64,000 nucleotides of DNA, from NCBI RefSeq assembly GCF_918378365.1, contig NZ_OU912926.1, forward strand, positions 310,001-374,000. The letters are read 5' to 3'. The stretch's first letter is position 1, and every line of letters starts with the position of its first letter. Below, one piece after another: positions 7,478 through 15,880 of the stretch. Source of the DNA: Candidatus Nitrotoga arctica (GTDB lineage: Bacteria; Pseudomonadota; Gammaproteobacteria; Burkholderiales; Gallionellaceae). Both the position numbers and the translations under genes were made by a program. The notes beneath the pieces were generated by a model. The model searched no databases. It was not told the origin of the DNA and saw only the letters and a program-made list of their open reading frames with translations.

Positions 7478-9238
7478 CTAGTTAATACTGTTCGATTGCT
7501 CAGTCGTACATGTTTTAAATGCCAGCCTCACAATATCCATTACGACCGAAACATCCAAAAGTGAAATTTCTGCAAGGCCTTTCTCCCAAATATCCAGGAT
7601 TCTTTTAGCAACTGCTAGTGCATCTGATTTTCTCTTTAAGAAGATGTAAGCCCTAAGGCAGGTATCTAATTTTTCTAAGTCATTGGATTGTGTCGGGATA
7701 TTAATCTTCTCAAGAAATTTTAAACTTTCTTCCATTTGTTTAACGAATTGGGGTGGGGGGGGCGACTCTAACTCAAGGTAGTCAACAGCATAATAAAGTA
7801 AATTATTATGGACAGTTCCGTCTAACGGCAATTTTTCAAGCAAGTGCTTGGTTTCATCAAAAGCCTGAACCAGTAAATTCGCACGTTTTGAATTGTCATC
7901 CGTTACTTTTTCCGAGTTTATCCATAGTTGAAACCCAAGCAATTTTGGTAGCAAGTGTTCTATATGTTCCCGGTCATCATGAGGTAGTTTATCAGTGACG
8001 TTCGTACCGAACAGTTTGTCTATCTGGATTAGCTTTTCTTTTGCTTCTCTAAATTTTGCAATTGCCATATCTGAGTTGCCCAACTTCCCAAGTGCTTGTG
8101 CATAACGAAACGTGACTAAAGGATAATCACCATATTCATCTTCTAAATTTGCATAAATCTTGGCTGCAAGTTCTATTCCGCTTCGTTCGCTTGTAGAGAG
8201 CAAACACAGACCTTCGTTCATGCGGGTATAGTACAAGAACAGCTTAACAGCTTCGCTAAGCAATTCATTTTCAGTCGAAATGGCATCCCCCAATGTTTTA
8301 AAAAAATCGGCTGCTTTAATAAGTCCTTCTTTTCCCTTTTGAGGTTCTGATTCCATTAGCATGGAGGCATCTTCTCTTTGCCGCCTGCCCTCGCCATAAG
8401 CATTTATGTACTCTTTAGGAACAGCCAGTACATCGAATCTTTCTAGTATCTCCTTATCCGAGCCAACGGAAATTACTTTCCCCTCAATTACTGACTTCCT
8501 ATCTTGAGGTACGGCCTCAGTGAAAATAACATCCGCATACTCAGCGCAAGCATCTGAGAATTTTTTTAGTACCTTTAAATGCTCTTGTACCATGCTTGCA
8601 TTCCCTACAGGTTTGCCAGCTTCTTTCCCAGTACGAATTACATAGCCAAATTTATGGTCAACCTCACCCCATGCATCTTCAAATACAGTCCTGATTTGAA
8701 TCTCAACTGGAATATGAATGTTGCAATGATGCTTCATATTGGATTGCTTATTTACTCTAGCCACAATGTGAACACTGGAGTAGCTGGCATGGGTGCCATC
8801 CAAAATAAACTCCGTATTACTTTCAGTAAGAGTCGAAGAGATCTGGTGTGCGATAGCATCGTGGGCTGGATTTGCTGAATAGATAATTAACTCTTCTATC
8901 GAGTTTTTTAGAAATGGATTGGGGTGGAGATTAATCTCATGGTTAATCAGGGAAATTACGCTGCTAACAACATCAGGCATTTCCTTCCGAAACAAAGTAA
9001 CAAGCCTTAATCCAATTACGTCCTTTATGTCGGTCAACACATAGCCTGATTTGGTCTTCTGCTTCCTCTTTAGCTTTTCATACAGTTTACCTTCTGGCTT
9101 AACTCTAGATTTAAATGCGTAGCAGCTGGGGCTGATTTTTGAAAGAGCAATTGCTGCAATCAAGTCACCCACAATTGAATTGGCGTCAGTTTCAAGCTTC
9201 AATGCATCATATAAGATGTTATTTTCTGCCGCGTTCAT
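7478..9238 (-). CDS. RelA/SpoT-domain protein with helical-repeat tail
   Basis: 586 residues. Residues about 40-200 are a (p)ppGpp-synthetase-type domain: SRVKPEGKLYEKLKRKQ (substrate-binding basic loop), DVIGLRLV with D73, YSSVHIV near 153-159, and EIQIRT with E179 before WGEVDHKFGY. D73 and E179 match the two acidic catalytic positions of the family. There is no HD hydrolase domain, and no TGS or ACT domain. Residues about 280-570 are helical and TPR-like (FRYAQALGKLGNSDMAIAKF). The family transfers pyrophosphate to a nucleotide or, in toxSAS toxins, to tRNA. AT-rich and alone at the element end, it is probable cargo. A defence or toxin role is an inference. Confidence 0.8.
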   Translation of the reverse strand: MNAAENNILYDALKLETDANSIVGDLIAAIALSKISPSCYAFKSRVKPEGKLYEKLKRKQKTKSGYVLTDIKDVIGLRLVTLFRKEMPDVVSSVISLINHEINLHPNPFLKNSIEELIIYSANPAHDAIAHQISSTLTESNTEFILDGTHASYSSVHIVARVNKQSNMKHHCNIHIPVEIQIRTVFEDAWGEVDHKFGYVIRTGKEAGKPVGNASMVQEHLKVLKKFSDACAEYADVIFTEAVPQDRKSVIEGKVISVGSDKEILERFDVLAVPKEYINAYGEGRRQREDASMLMESEPQKGKEGLIKAADFFKTLGDAISTENELLSEAVKLFLYYTRMNEGLCLLSTSERSGIELAAKIYANLEDEYGDYPLVTFRYAQALGKLGNSDMAIAKFREAKEKLIQIDKLFGTNVTDKLPHDDREHIEHLLPKLLGFQLWINSEKVTDDNSKRANLLVQAFDETKHLLEKLPLDGTVHNNLLYYAVDYLELESPPPPQFVKQMEESLKFLEKINIPTQSNDLEKLDTCLRAYIFLKRKSDALAVAKRILDIWEKGLAEISLLDVSVVMDIVRLAFKTCTTEQSNSIN

Positions 9239-9406
9239 ACTGACAAGCCCCCACGTGGTATTTTAAGAATAAATTGCTTTTTAGCGTCTACTATACAAGA
9301 ATGTTCTGCCACGACAGGAAAATGTTCTTGCAAACACTGGTGCAAGGATTGGCTGTCAGAACTGATAGGTTTTTGATGATCTAGCCAAACCCAAGCCCGC
9401 CACATC

Positions 9407-9427
9407 TGGGGGCATAATTGGGGGCAT
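9407..9427. repeat. Paired TGGGGGCAT sites at the right end
   Basis: TGGGGGCAT at 9407-9415 and 9419-9427, twelve bases apart start to start. They mirror the ATGCCCCCA pair at 695-722 in opposite orientation. Probable integrase arm sites of the right end; inferred from position and symmetry. Confidence 0.5.
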
Positions 9428-9479
9428 CTATAAAAGTACTAACATGCAGACTGACCAATAGCGCGGTTTCTAGCCAATG

Positions 9480-9507
9480 ATTCAATTGCACCTATCCCAC
9501 CAATAAA
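9480..9507. other. Right attachment site (attR), decayed tRNA 3' end
   Basis: TTCAATTGCACC-TATCCCACCAATAA repeats the tRNA 3' end TTCAACTCCACC-TATCACCACCAATAA with two substitutions and a small deletion in the acceptor region, and further changes upstream. This is what is left of the original tRNA end displaced by insertion. It cannot form a tRNA acceptor stem now. The differences may mean a long residence time. Confidence 0.6.
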
Positions 9508-9510
9508 TTG

Positions 9511-9540
9511 TTTTAAGTAGTCCAATTTTAAGTAGTCCAA
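9511..9540. repeat. Tandem 15-bp duplication
   Basis: TTTTAAGTAGTCCAA occurs twice with no spacer (9511-9525 and 9526-9540), directly after the attR-like sequence. Probably a slippage product; no function evident. Confidence 0.85.
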
Positions 9541-9551
9541 AGAAATACATA

Positions 9552-9587
9552 AACCCGCGTTCTCCTTGTGAGTGAGCGGGTTTTTTG
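9552..9587 (+). terminator. Rho-independent terminator beyond the element
   Basis: AACCCGC (9552-9558) pairs with GCGGGTT (9576-9582), followed by a T run. It resembles the terminator after the tRNA (594-629) in stem sequence and in position relative to the attachment site. It is probably the original terminator of the tRNA gene, displaced by the insertion. Confidence 0.7.
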
Positions 9588-9738
9588 TTTCATACACGTT
9601 TTCAACGTCCATTCATATCCAAGGTTTTTCTGTTATGGCATAGTGATTCAAGCTTTTTGTCCAGCAACATCGATACCGGTTATATTAGCGCCTTCGGCCT
9701 CATACAGCCCATCACCCCGGAATTGCGACCGCCCCCCC

Positions 9739-11220
9739 ATGTTCGAACAAGCTTTTAAAAACATCGACGACGTCCTTTGGAAAGAGGCTGGTTGTGCCAG
9801 TGAACTGGACTACACCGAGCAGACCTCTTGGCTGCTGTTCCTGAAATTCCTGGACAGTCTGGAGCAGGACAAGGCAATGGAGGCCGGGCTGGAGGGCAAG
9901 GAATACACCTTCATCCTCGACGCGCCCTACCGCTGGGAAAGCTGGGCCGCACCCAAAGGGACTGACGGCAAGCTTGACCACAACAAGGCGCTGACCGGCG
10001 ACGACCTGCGCGATTTCGTCGACCGCAAGCTCTTTCCCTACCTGCACGGTTTCAAGCAGAAGGCCAGCGGGCCGAATACCCTCGAATACAAGATCGGTGA
10101 AATTTTCGGCGAGATCAAGAACAAGATCCACAGCGGCTACAATCTACGCGAGATTATCGACCACATCGACGAACTGCGCTTCCGCTCGCAAACCGAAAAG
10201 CACGAGCTGTCGCACCTGTACGAAGCCAAGATCAAGAACATGGGCAACGCCGGGCGCAACGGCGGCGAGTACTACACCCCGCGGCCGCTGATTCGCGCCA
10301 TGGTGCAAGTGGTGCAGCCAAAAATCGGCGAGCGCATCTATGACGGCGCCTGTGGCTCGGCGGGCTTCCTGTGCGAGGCGTTCGATTACCTCAAGGCCAA
10401 GCCCGGCCTTACCACCAGCAACATCAAGACGCTGCAAGAGCGCACCTTCTACGGCAAAGAAAAGAAGTCGCTGGCCTACGTCATCGCGATCATGAACATG
10501 ATCCTGCACGGTATCAAGGCGCCCAACATCGCTCACATCAATACCCTGGCCGAGAACCTTGCCGACATTCAGGACAAGGATCGCATGGACGTGATCCTGG
10601 CCAATCCGCCCTTCGGCGGCAAGGAGCGTAAGGAGGTCCAGCAGAACTTCCCCATCCGCACCGGCGAAACGGCTTTTCTCTTCCTTCAGCACTTCATCAA
10701 AATGCTCAAGGCCGGCGGCCGTGCCGCTGTGGTGATCAAGAACACCTTCCTGTCCAACACCGACAATGCTTCGGTGAGCTTGCGCAAACTGCTGCTGGAA
10801 AGTTGCAACCTGCACACCATCCTTGATTGCCCCGGCGGCACCTTTCAGGGCGCGGGCGTCAAAACCGTGGTGCTGTTCTTCGAGAAGGGCGCGCCGACCC
10901 TTTGGCATGGCTCAGGGCAGGCACGCAAAATTTGGTACTACCAGCTCGATCCGGGGCGCAATATGGGCAAGACCAACCCGCTCAACGACGCCGACCTTGC
11001 CGAATTTATTGAGCTGCAAAAGACCTTCGCCGACTCGCCCAAAAGCTGGTCTGTTGATATCCATGCCCTGAGCGCAGTCGAAGGGTACGATCTGTCGGTG
11101 AAGAACCCCAACGGCGGCGAGGAAATCACCCACCGCAGCCCGCAGAAGATCATGGACGAAATCGCCGCACTGGATGCCGAGAGCGCAGAGGTACTGGCGG
11201 CCATCAGGTTGCTGCTATGA
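9739..11220 (+). CDS. hsdM: Type I restriction-modification, methyltransferase subunit
   Basis: 493 residues, usual length. It begins with the HsdM N-terminal domain (MFEQAFKNIDDVLWKEAG). The methyltransferase domain has the AdoMet motif DGACGSAGFL near residue 200 and the catalytic NPPFGG near 290, typical of N6-adenine methylation. The start is set at 9739; a frame open from 9568 runs across the terminator and has no family similarity there. No good ribosome site is visible. Two short segments near residues 392-400 and 443-449 look like remains of a dispersed palindrome read in frame. hsdS overlaps by four bases (ATGA). M and S together methylate host DNA. Confidence 0.95.
   Translation: MFEQAFKNIDDVLWKEAGCASELDYTEQTSWLLFLKFLDSLEQDKAMEAGLEGKEYTFILDAPYRWESWAAPKGTDGKLDHNKALTGDDLRDFVDRKLFPYLHGFKQKASGPNTLEYKIGEIFGEIKNKIHSGYNLREIIDHIDELRFRSQTEKHELSHLYEAKIKNMGNAGRNGGEYYTPRPLIRAMVQVVQPKIGERIYDGACGSAGFLCEAFDYLKAKPGLTTSNIKTLQERTFYGKEKKSLAYVIAIMNMILHGIKAPNIAHINTLAENLADIQDKDRMDVILANPPFGGKERKEVQQNFPIRTGETAFLFLQHFIKMLKAGGRAAVVIKNTFLSNTDNASVSLRKLLLESCNLHTILDCPGGTFQGAGVKTVVLFFEKGAPTLWHGSGQARKIWYYQLDPGRNMGKTNPLNDADLAEFIELQKTFADSPKSWSVDIHALSAVEGYDLSVKNPNGGEEITHRSPQKIMDEIAALDAESAEVLAAIRLLL
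11066..11085. repeat. Dispersed-palindrome half in hsdM
   Basis: CCCTGAGCGCAGTCGAAGGG lies in the coding sequence and is read as ALSAVEG. This 20-mer resembles a dispersed repeat I recall from several proteobacterial genomes. It falls at a loop position just before YDLSVKNPN, so the frame is kept. A related segment (CATGGCTCAGGGCAGGC) lies near 10906-10922 in the same gene. Confidence 0.5.
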
Positions 11221-12452
11221 AAGCGGGGTGGCCAGTAAAAAAATTGGGCGAAGTCTGCCAGATCAAGCCACCAAAAAGCGAAGCCCGCAGCCTTCTCGCC
11301 GCCGATGGGCTGGTCTCGTTTCTGCCGATGGAGAAAATGGGCATCGGCGAGAAGTTTGTGCGGGCAACTCATGTAAAACCACTCTCCGCAGTCGTGGGAA
11401 GTTACACATACTTCGCGGACGGTGATGTCCTCCTCGCGAAAATCACGCCCTGCTTTGAAAACGGAAAGCTCGGGATTGCAGAAGGACTGATCAATGGAAT
11501 CGGCTTCGGATCTAGCGAATACATCGTGTTCCGCCCTGAGAAGATGCTTGGCAAAGAATGGCTTTACTACTACCTTTCTCGAGAAACTTTCCGAGTCGAA
11601 GGCGCGGCGCGGATGTCGGGCGCTGTCGGGCACAAGCGTGTAGCTAAGGAGTTCATTGAAAGCTACCCAATTCCCGTCCCCCCGCTCTCCGAACAACAGC
11701 GCATCGTCAGCATTCTCGACGAAGCGTTTGACGGCATCGCCGCCGTCAAAGCCAATGCCGAAAAGAACCTCCAAAACGCCCGCGCCCTGTTCGAATGCCA
11801 CCTGCAATCCGTCTTCACTCAGCACGGCGAGGGATGGATGAAAGAGCTTATTGGTTCTGTATGCGATGTTCAACATGGCTTCGCTTTCGATGGCGTGGAC
11901 TTCTCTAACGATGTTCCTGCAGGAAATCCATTAGTCATCACTCCAGGAAATTTCACGGAAGACGGAAGACTGCTTTTTAACGAGAAGAACACGAAGCGCT
12001 TCAGCGGTGCGCCGCTAGACAGATATCGCTTTGGAATTGGCGACTTGGTGGTGGTGATGACCGACTTGTCATCGAAGATGAAAATTCTCGGCAAACCAGC
12101 TTTTGTCGAAACGAACGATGTGTTGCACAACCAGCGAATTGGCAGAGTCGTTTTCTTGAATGACCGCATCGAAAAACGTTTTTTGTATTACTTCATGATG
12201 AGCGAACAGTTTCTAAAGAGCATCAAGATGTCGGCAACGGAGACTATGGTGAAACACACTGCCCCTAAAAGAATCTTGAATAACTTGATACCTTTTCCTC
12301 GCGACCGAAAAGCGCAGCAAGCTATCGTTGCTCAATTTGATTTCCTTCGCGAAGAAACCCAGCGCCTCGAATCCATTTACCAGCGCAAGCTCGCCGCGCT
12401 GGACGCTTTGAAAAAATCCCTGTTGCACCAGGCCTTCAGTGGTCATTTATAA
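11217..12452 (+). CDS. hsdS: Type I restriction-modification, specificity subunit
   Basis: 411 residues. Two target-recognition domains (about 1-155 and 205-365) are each followed by a conserved helical spacer. The first has PPLSEQQRIVSILDEAF and the second ends with ALDALKKSLLHQAFSGHL. Each target domain reads one half of a split DNA target; the target sequence itself cannot be read from the protein. The start ATG overlaps the hsdM stop. Confidence 0.93.
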   Translation: MKAGWPVKKLGEVCQIKPPKSEARSLLAADGLVSFLPMEKMGIGEKFVRATHVKPLSAVVGSYTYFADGDVLLAKITPCFENGKLGIAEGLINGIGFGSSEYIVFRPEKMLGKEWLYYYLSRETFRVEGAARMSGAVGHKRVAKEFIESYPIPVPPLSEQQRIVSILDEAFDGIAAVKANAEKNLQNARALFECHLQSVFTQHGEGWMKELIGSVCDVQHGFAFDGVDFSNDVPAGNPLVITPGNFTEDGRLLFNEKNTKRFSGAPLDRYRFGIGDLVVVMTDLSSKMKILGKPAFVETNDVLHNQRIGRVVFLNDRIEKRFLYYFMMSEQFLKSIKMSATETMVKHTAPKRILNNLIPFPRDRKAQQAIVAQFDFLREETQRLESIYQRKLAALDALKKSLLHQAFSGHL

Positions 12453-12463
12453 GGAGCCGAACC

Positions 12464-13324
12464 ATGCCGATTCAGCCTGCCCTATTTGAGACACACGAAA
12501 TCCGCCGCGTGTACGACGAAACCAGCGAAACCTGGTGGTTCTCGGTGGTCGACATCATTCAGGTGCTGACCCAGCAGCCCGACTACCAGACGGCGCGCAA
12601 ATATTGGAACAAGCTCAAAGAGCGGCTGGGCAAGGAGGGCAGTGAGTCGGTGACAAATTGTCACCGACTCAAATTGCCTGCCGCCGATGGCAAGAATTAC
12701 CTCACCGATGTGGCCACCGCCGAAACCCTGCTGCGCCTTGTACAGTCCGTGCCCAGCCCGAAGGCGGAGCCAATCAAACTGTGGCTGGCCAAGGTCGGTT
12801 ACGAGCGTATGCAGGAAATGGCCGATCCGGCGTTGTCGCTGGATCGCGCCCGCGAGACCTGGCAGAAACACGGGCGCAGCGAGAAATGGATACAGCAGCG
12901 CATGACCGGGCAGGAGACGCGCAACAAGCTGACCGATTATTGGACAAACCACGACATCAAAAAGGGCGAGGAATTCGCCATTCTCACCAATATCATTCAT
13001 CAGGAATGGTCGGGCGTAAGCGTGAAGGCGCACAAGACGATGAAGGGTTTGCAGAGTCACAATCTGCGCGACCACATGAGTGAGGCGGAGCTGATATTCA
13101 CCGCGCTGGCGGAGTTGTCTACGCGGCAGATTGCCGAGACGGATGAGGCGACCGGAATGGCCGAAAACAAGGTGGCCGCCACGAAGGGCGGGGCAATTGC
13201 CAAGCAGGCACGCCAGGCGCTGGAAGCCAAGACCAACAGACCGATGGTGTCCGCCGACAATTTTCTGCCGCCCGGCAAGACATTGCGTCCCAAGGCTGTA
13301 AAGAAGGACGGGGAGAAGAAATGA
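12464..13324 (+). CDS. BRO-N/DinD-like protein inside the R-M operon
   Basis: 286 residues. The first 110 have the BRO-N pattern (WWFSVVDIIQVLTQQPDYQT, YWNKLKERL, and a loop before LKLPAADGKNYLTD). The rest resembles the DNA-damage-inducible DinD family (QEWSGVSVKAHKTMKGLQSH, then LRDHMSEAELIFTALAE). It starts twelve bases after hsdS and its stop overlaps the hsdR start (ATGA), so it is an operon member. Such genes are often found between hsdS and hsdR. Its role is unknown; control of restriction or a response to DNA damage is possible. Confidence 0.8.
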   Translation: MPIQPALFETHEIRRVYDETSETWWFSVVDIIQVLTQQPDYQTARKYWNKLKERLGKEGSESVTNCHRLKLPAADGKNYLTDVATAETLLRLVQSVPSPKAEPIKLWLAKVGYERMQEMADPALSLDRARETWQKHGRSEKWIQQRMTGQETRNKLTDYWTNHDIKKGEEFAILTNIIHQEWSGVSVKAHKTMKGLQSHNLRDHMSEAELIFTALAELSTRQIAETDEATGMAENKVAATKGGAIAKQARQALEAKTNRPMVSADNFLPPGKTLRPKAVKKDGEKK

Positions 13325-15750
13325 ACGAAGCTGAAACCCGCGCCGAACACATCGACCCTGCCCTTGCGGCGGCGGGCTGGGGCGTGGTCGAAGGCAGCCG
13401 CATCCGCCGCGAGTATTCGATCACGCTCGGCCGCATCGAGGGCCACGGCAAGCGCGGCAAAGGGCTCACCGCCGATTATGTGCTGGAGTATCGCAACACC
13501 AAGCTGGGCGTGGTCGAGGCCAAGGCGTGGGACAAACTGCTGACGGCGGGCGTGGGACAGGCCAAGGATTACGCGGGCAAGCTGGCTGTTCGCTTCACCT
13601 ATTCCACCAACGGACAGAGTATCTACGGCATCGACATGCACACCGGCATCGAAGGTGAGTTGCCGCACTATCCCTCGCCGGAGGAATTGTGGAACCGCAC
13701 CTTTTCCGCTCATAACGCATGGCGCGACCGCTTCGCGGCCGTGCCGTTCGAGGATCGGGGCGGCTACTTTCAGGGGCGCTACTATCAGGACATTGCCGTC
13801 GAGCGGGTGCTCGAGGCCATCGCCGACCAGAAGCAGCGCATTCTGCTGACGCTGGCGACCGGCACGGGCAAGACCTTTATCGCCTTCCAGCTTGCATGGA
13901 AGCTGTTCCACAGCCGCTGGAACCTGAACGACCGGAAGACGGAGAACGAACCGACGCGGCGGCCGCGCATCCTGTTCCTGGCCGACCGCAACATTTTGGC
14001 CAATCAGGCGTTCAACTCCTTTTCGGCCTTCGAGGATTCCAACCCCGGCTCCCTAGTACGAATCGCCCCGGAGGACATCCGCAAGAAGGGCAAGGTACCG
14101 AAGAACGGCAGCATTTTCTTCACCATCTTCCAGACCTTCATGGCTTCGGCAGGCTCAGCCACCGGGCCTTCGGCGATCCCCGAGCCTGTCGAGGGGTATT
14201 TCGGCGAGTACCCGCCGGATTTTTTTGACTTTATCGTCATCGACGAGTGCCACCGGGGCGGGGCGAATGACGAAAGCAACTGGCGCAGCATCCTCGACTA
14301 CTTCGCCCCCGCCGTGCAGCTTGGCCTGACTGCCACGCCCAAGCGCCGCGACAACGTGGATACCTATGCTTACTTCGGCGAGCCGGTGTTCGTCTACTCG
14401 CTCAAGGACGGCATCAACGACGGTTTTCTGACGCCGTTCCGGGTGAAGCAAATTTCCACAACGCTCGATGAGTACGTCTATACGTCCGATGACACGCTGG
14501 TTGAGGGCGAGATCGAGGCGGGCAAGCGCTACGAGGAAGCCGACTTCAACAAGATTATCGAGATCAGGGAGCGGGAGAAAAAGCGGGTCGAAATTTTCAT
14601 GTCGCAGATCGACCAGCGGGAAAAAACGCTGGTTTTCTGTGCGAACCAAGCGCACGCGCTGGTAATACGGGATTTGATCAACCAGGCGAAGAGCAGCACT
14701 GACCCGAATTACTGCCAGCGAGTGACGGCCGATGATGGTGTGTTAGGCGAACAAAACCTGCGGGATTTTCAGGATAACGAGAAGACTATTCCCACTATCC
14801 TGACCACTTCGCAGAAGCTCTCAACCGGCGTGGACGCCCGCAACGTACGCAACATTGTGCTGCTGCGGTCTATCAATTCGATGATCGAGTTCAAGCAGAT
14901 CATCGGCCGCGGCACGCGACTCTATGACGGCAAGGATTACTTCACGATCTATGATTTCGTGAGGGCGCACCATCATTTCAATGACCCGGAATGGGATGGG
15001 GAGCCGCTTGAGCCAGAGACCTGCCAAGTGTGCAATCACGCTCCCTGTGTATGTATCAACGAACCCCTGCCACCTTGCTATGTCTGTGGTAAACAACCTT
15101 GCAAATGCGAGAAGGCACTGTGCCGAATTTGCGGTCAGCGCCCCTGTGTTTGCACTAAAAAGGTCAAGGCCAAGATCAAACTCGCCGACGGCAAGACGCG
15201 CACTATTCAGCACATGATGGTGACCAGCTTCTGGCATCCGGACGGCACGCCGATGTCAGCACAGCAGTTCATGGAAGCGCTGTTCGGCAAGCTGCCCGAA
15301 TTCTTCAAGGACGAAGAAGAGCTGCGCGCCTTGTGGAGCGCGCCGGATACGCGCAGAAAGCTGCTGGAGGGGCTCGCCGAAAAAGGCTTCGGCAAGGATC
15401 ACCTGGCCGAAATGCAGAGGATCATCGACGCGGAGAAGAGCGATCTGTTTGATGTGCTGGCCCATGTTGCCTATGCCTTGGCCCCGCTCACCCGCGAAGA
15501 ACGCGCTGCCCAGGCAATGGCATTCATCAGCACCCACTTCAATAGCAAACAACAGGTCTTTCTCGACTTCGTGCTGTCGCACTACGTCAGCGTCGGCGTG
15601 GAGGAGCTCGACTCGGCAAAGCTGAAGCCGCTACTGTGTCTGAAGTATCACGATTCGATTGCGGATGCCGTGGCTGATCTTGGCAAGCCGGAGGAGATCG
15701 GCAAGGTGTTCAGCGGCTTCCAGAAGTTCCTTTACCAGGAAAAGGTTTGA
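13321..15750 (+). CDS. hsdR: Type I restriction-modification, restriction/translocase subunit
   Basis: 809 residues. It has an N-terminal nuclease region (LGVVEAKAW near residue 60-70), Walker A TGTGKT near residue 180, the DECHRGG box near 307, LTATPKR near 335, then a second helicase lobe (GRGTRLYDGKDYFTIYDF). Three Cys clusters of the form CxxCxxxPCxC follow (about 565-620), known in this subfamily and of unclear role. Residues about 275-293 are an extra, Ala/Ser/Pro-rich stretch matching a dispersed palindrome. It moves DNA in an ATP-dependent way and cuts unmethylated DNA when joined to M and S. Confidence 0.95.
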   Translation: MNEAETRAEHIDPALAAAGWGVVEGSRIRREYSITLGRIEGHGKRGKGLTADYVLEYRNTKLGVVEAKAWDKLLTAGVGQAKDYAGKLAVRFTYSTNGQSIYGIDMHTGIEGELPHYPSPEELWNRTFSAHNAWRDRFAAVPFEDRGGYFQGRYYQDIAVERVLEAIADQKQRILLTLATGTGKTFIAFQLAWKLFHSRWNLNDRKTENEPTRRPRILFLADRNILANQAFNSFSAFEDSNPGSLVRIAPEDIRKKGKVPKNGSIFFTIFQTFMASAGSATGPSAIPEPVEGYFGEYPPDFFDFIVIDECHRGGANDESNWRSILDYFAPAVQLGLTATPKRRDNVDTYAYFGEPVFVYSLKDGINDGFLTPFRVKQISTTLDEYVYTSDDTLVEGEIEAGKRYEEADFNKIIEIREREKKRVEIFMSQIDQREKTLVFCANQAHALVIRDLINQAKSSTDPNYCQRVTADDGVLGEQNLRDFQDNEKTIPTILTTSQKLSTGVDARNVRNIVLLRSINSMIEFKQIIGRGTRLYDGKDYFTIYDFVRAHHHFNDPEWDGEPLEPETCQVCNHAPCVCINEPLPPCYVCGKQPCKCEKALCRICGQRPCVCTKKVKAKIKLADGKTRTIQHMMVTSFWHPDGTPMSAQQFMEALFGKLPEFFKDEEELRALWSAPDTRRKLLEGLAEKGFGKDHLAEMQRIIDAEKSDLFDVLAHVAYALAPLTREERAAQAMAFISTHFNSKQQVFLDFVLSHYVSVGVEELDSAKLKPLLCLKYHDSIADAVADLGKPEEIGKVFSGFQKFLYQEKV
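14144..14197. repeat. In-frame palindromic insertion in hsdR
   Basis: CTTCGGCAGGCTCAG at 14144-14158 and its near reverse complement CGAGCCTGTCGAGGG at 14181-14195 bracket a short centre. The whole of about 54 bases keeps the reading frame and adds a Ser/Ala/Pro-rich loop between TFM and YFGEYP. Family members as I recall them have a short, variable loop here. Confidence 0.6.
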
Positions 15751-15766
15751 GGGCACCTTGAAAGCT

Positions 15767-15801
15767 CCCTCTCCCACCGGGAGAGGGTTGGGGTGAGGGA
15801 A
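15767..15801. repeat. REP-like hairpin after hsdR
   Basis: CCCTCTCCC (15767-15775) and GGGAGAGGG (15779-15787) form a perfect nine-base stem with loop ACC, followed by TTGGGGTGAGGGAA. I recall this hairpin-plus-tail as a dispersed extragenic repeat in many proteobacteria. It may end hsdR transcription or shield the mRNA 3' end. Confidence 0.7.
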
Positions 15802-15880
15802 GCAGGCATGGCGGGCTTAATCATTGGGGGCAACATCATTGCCATGCACGTTAGATTGAGTGATATGTTGTTAGCACAGC

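Larger units (their letters stand above)
556..9507. mobile_element. Integrated element of about 9 kb in a tRNA gene
   Basis: Bounded by the tRNA 3' end and its decayed copy near 9481-9507. The genes are an integrase next to attL, an unknown protein, an AlpA/excisionase-like HTH, a small HTH, a KilA-N protein, a replication-type winged helix, four palindromic iterons, two small conserved unknowns, then cargo (secreted beta-helix protein and RelA/SpoT-domain protein). There are no capsid, tail or conjugation genes, so it resembles a satellite or P4-like element, not a full phage or conjugative element. The displaced tRNA end has diverged and one small gene copy is frameshifted, so it may no longer be mobile. 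Confidence 0.75.

Noticed and set aside
9568..9738. Longer start for hsdM
   Set aside because: The frame is open but crosses the terminator hairpin and attR region and shows no HsdM similarity before MFEQAFKN at 9739.
10144..10908. Long leftward frame in hsdM
   Set aside because: Antisense shadow of a GC-rich coding gene, without its own motif or ribosome site.
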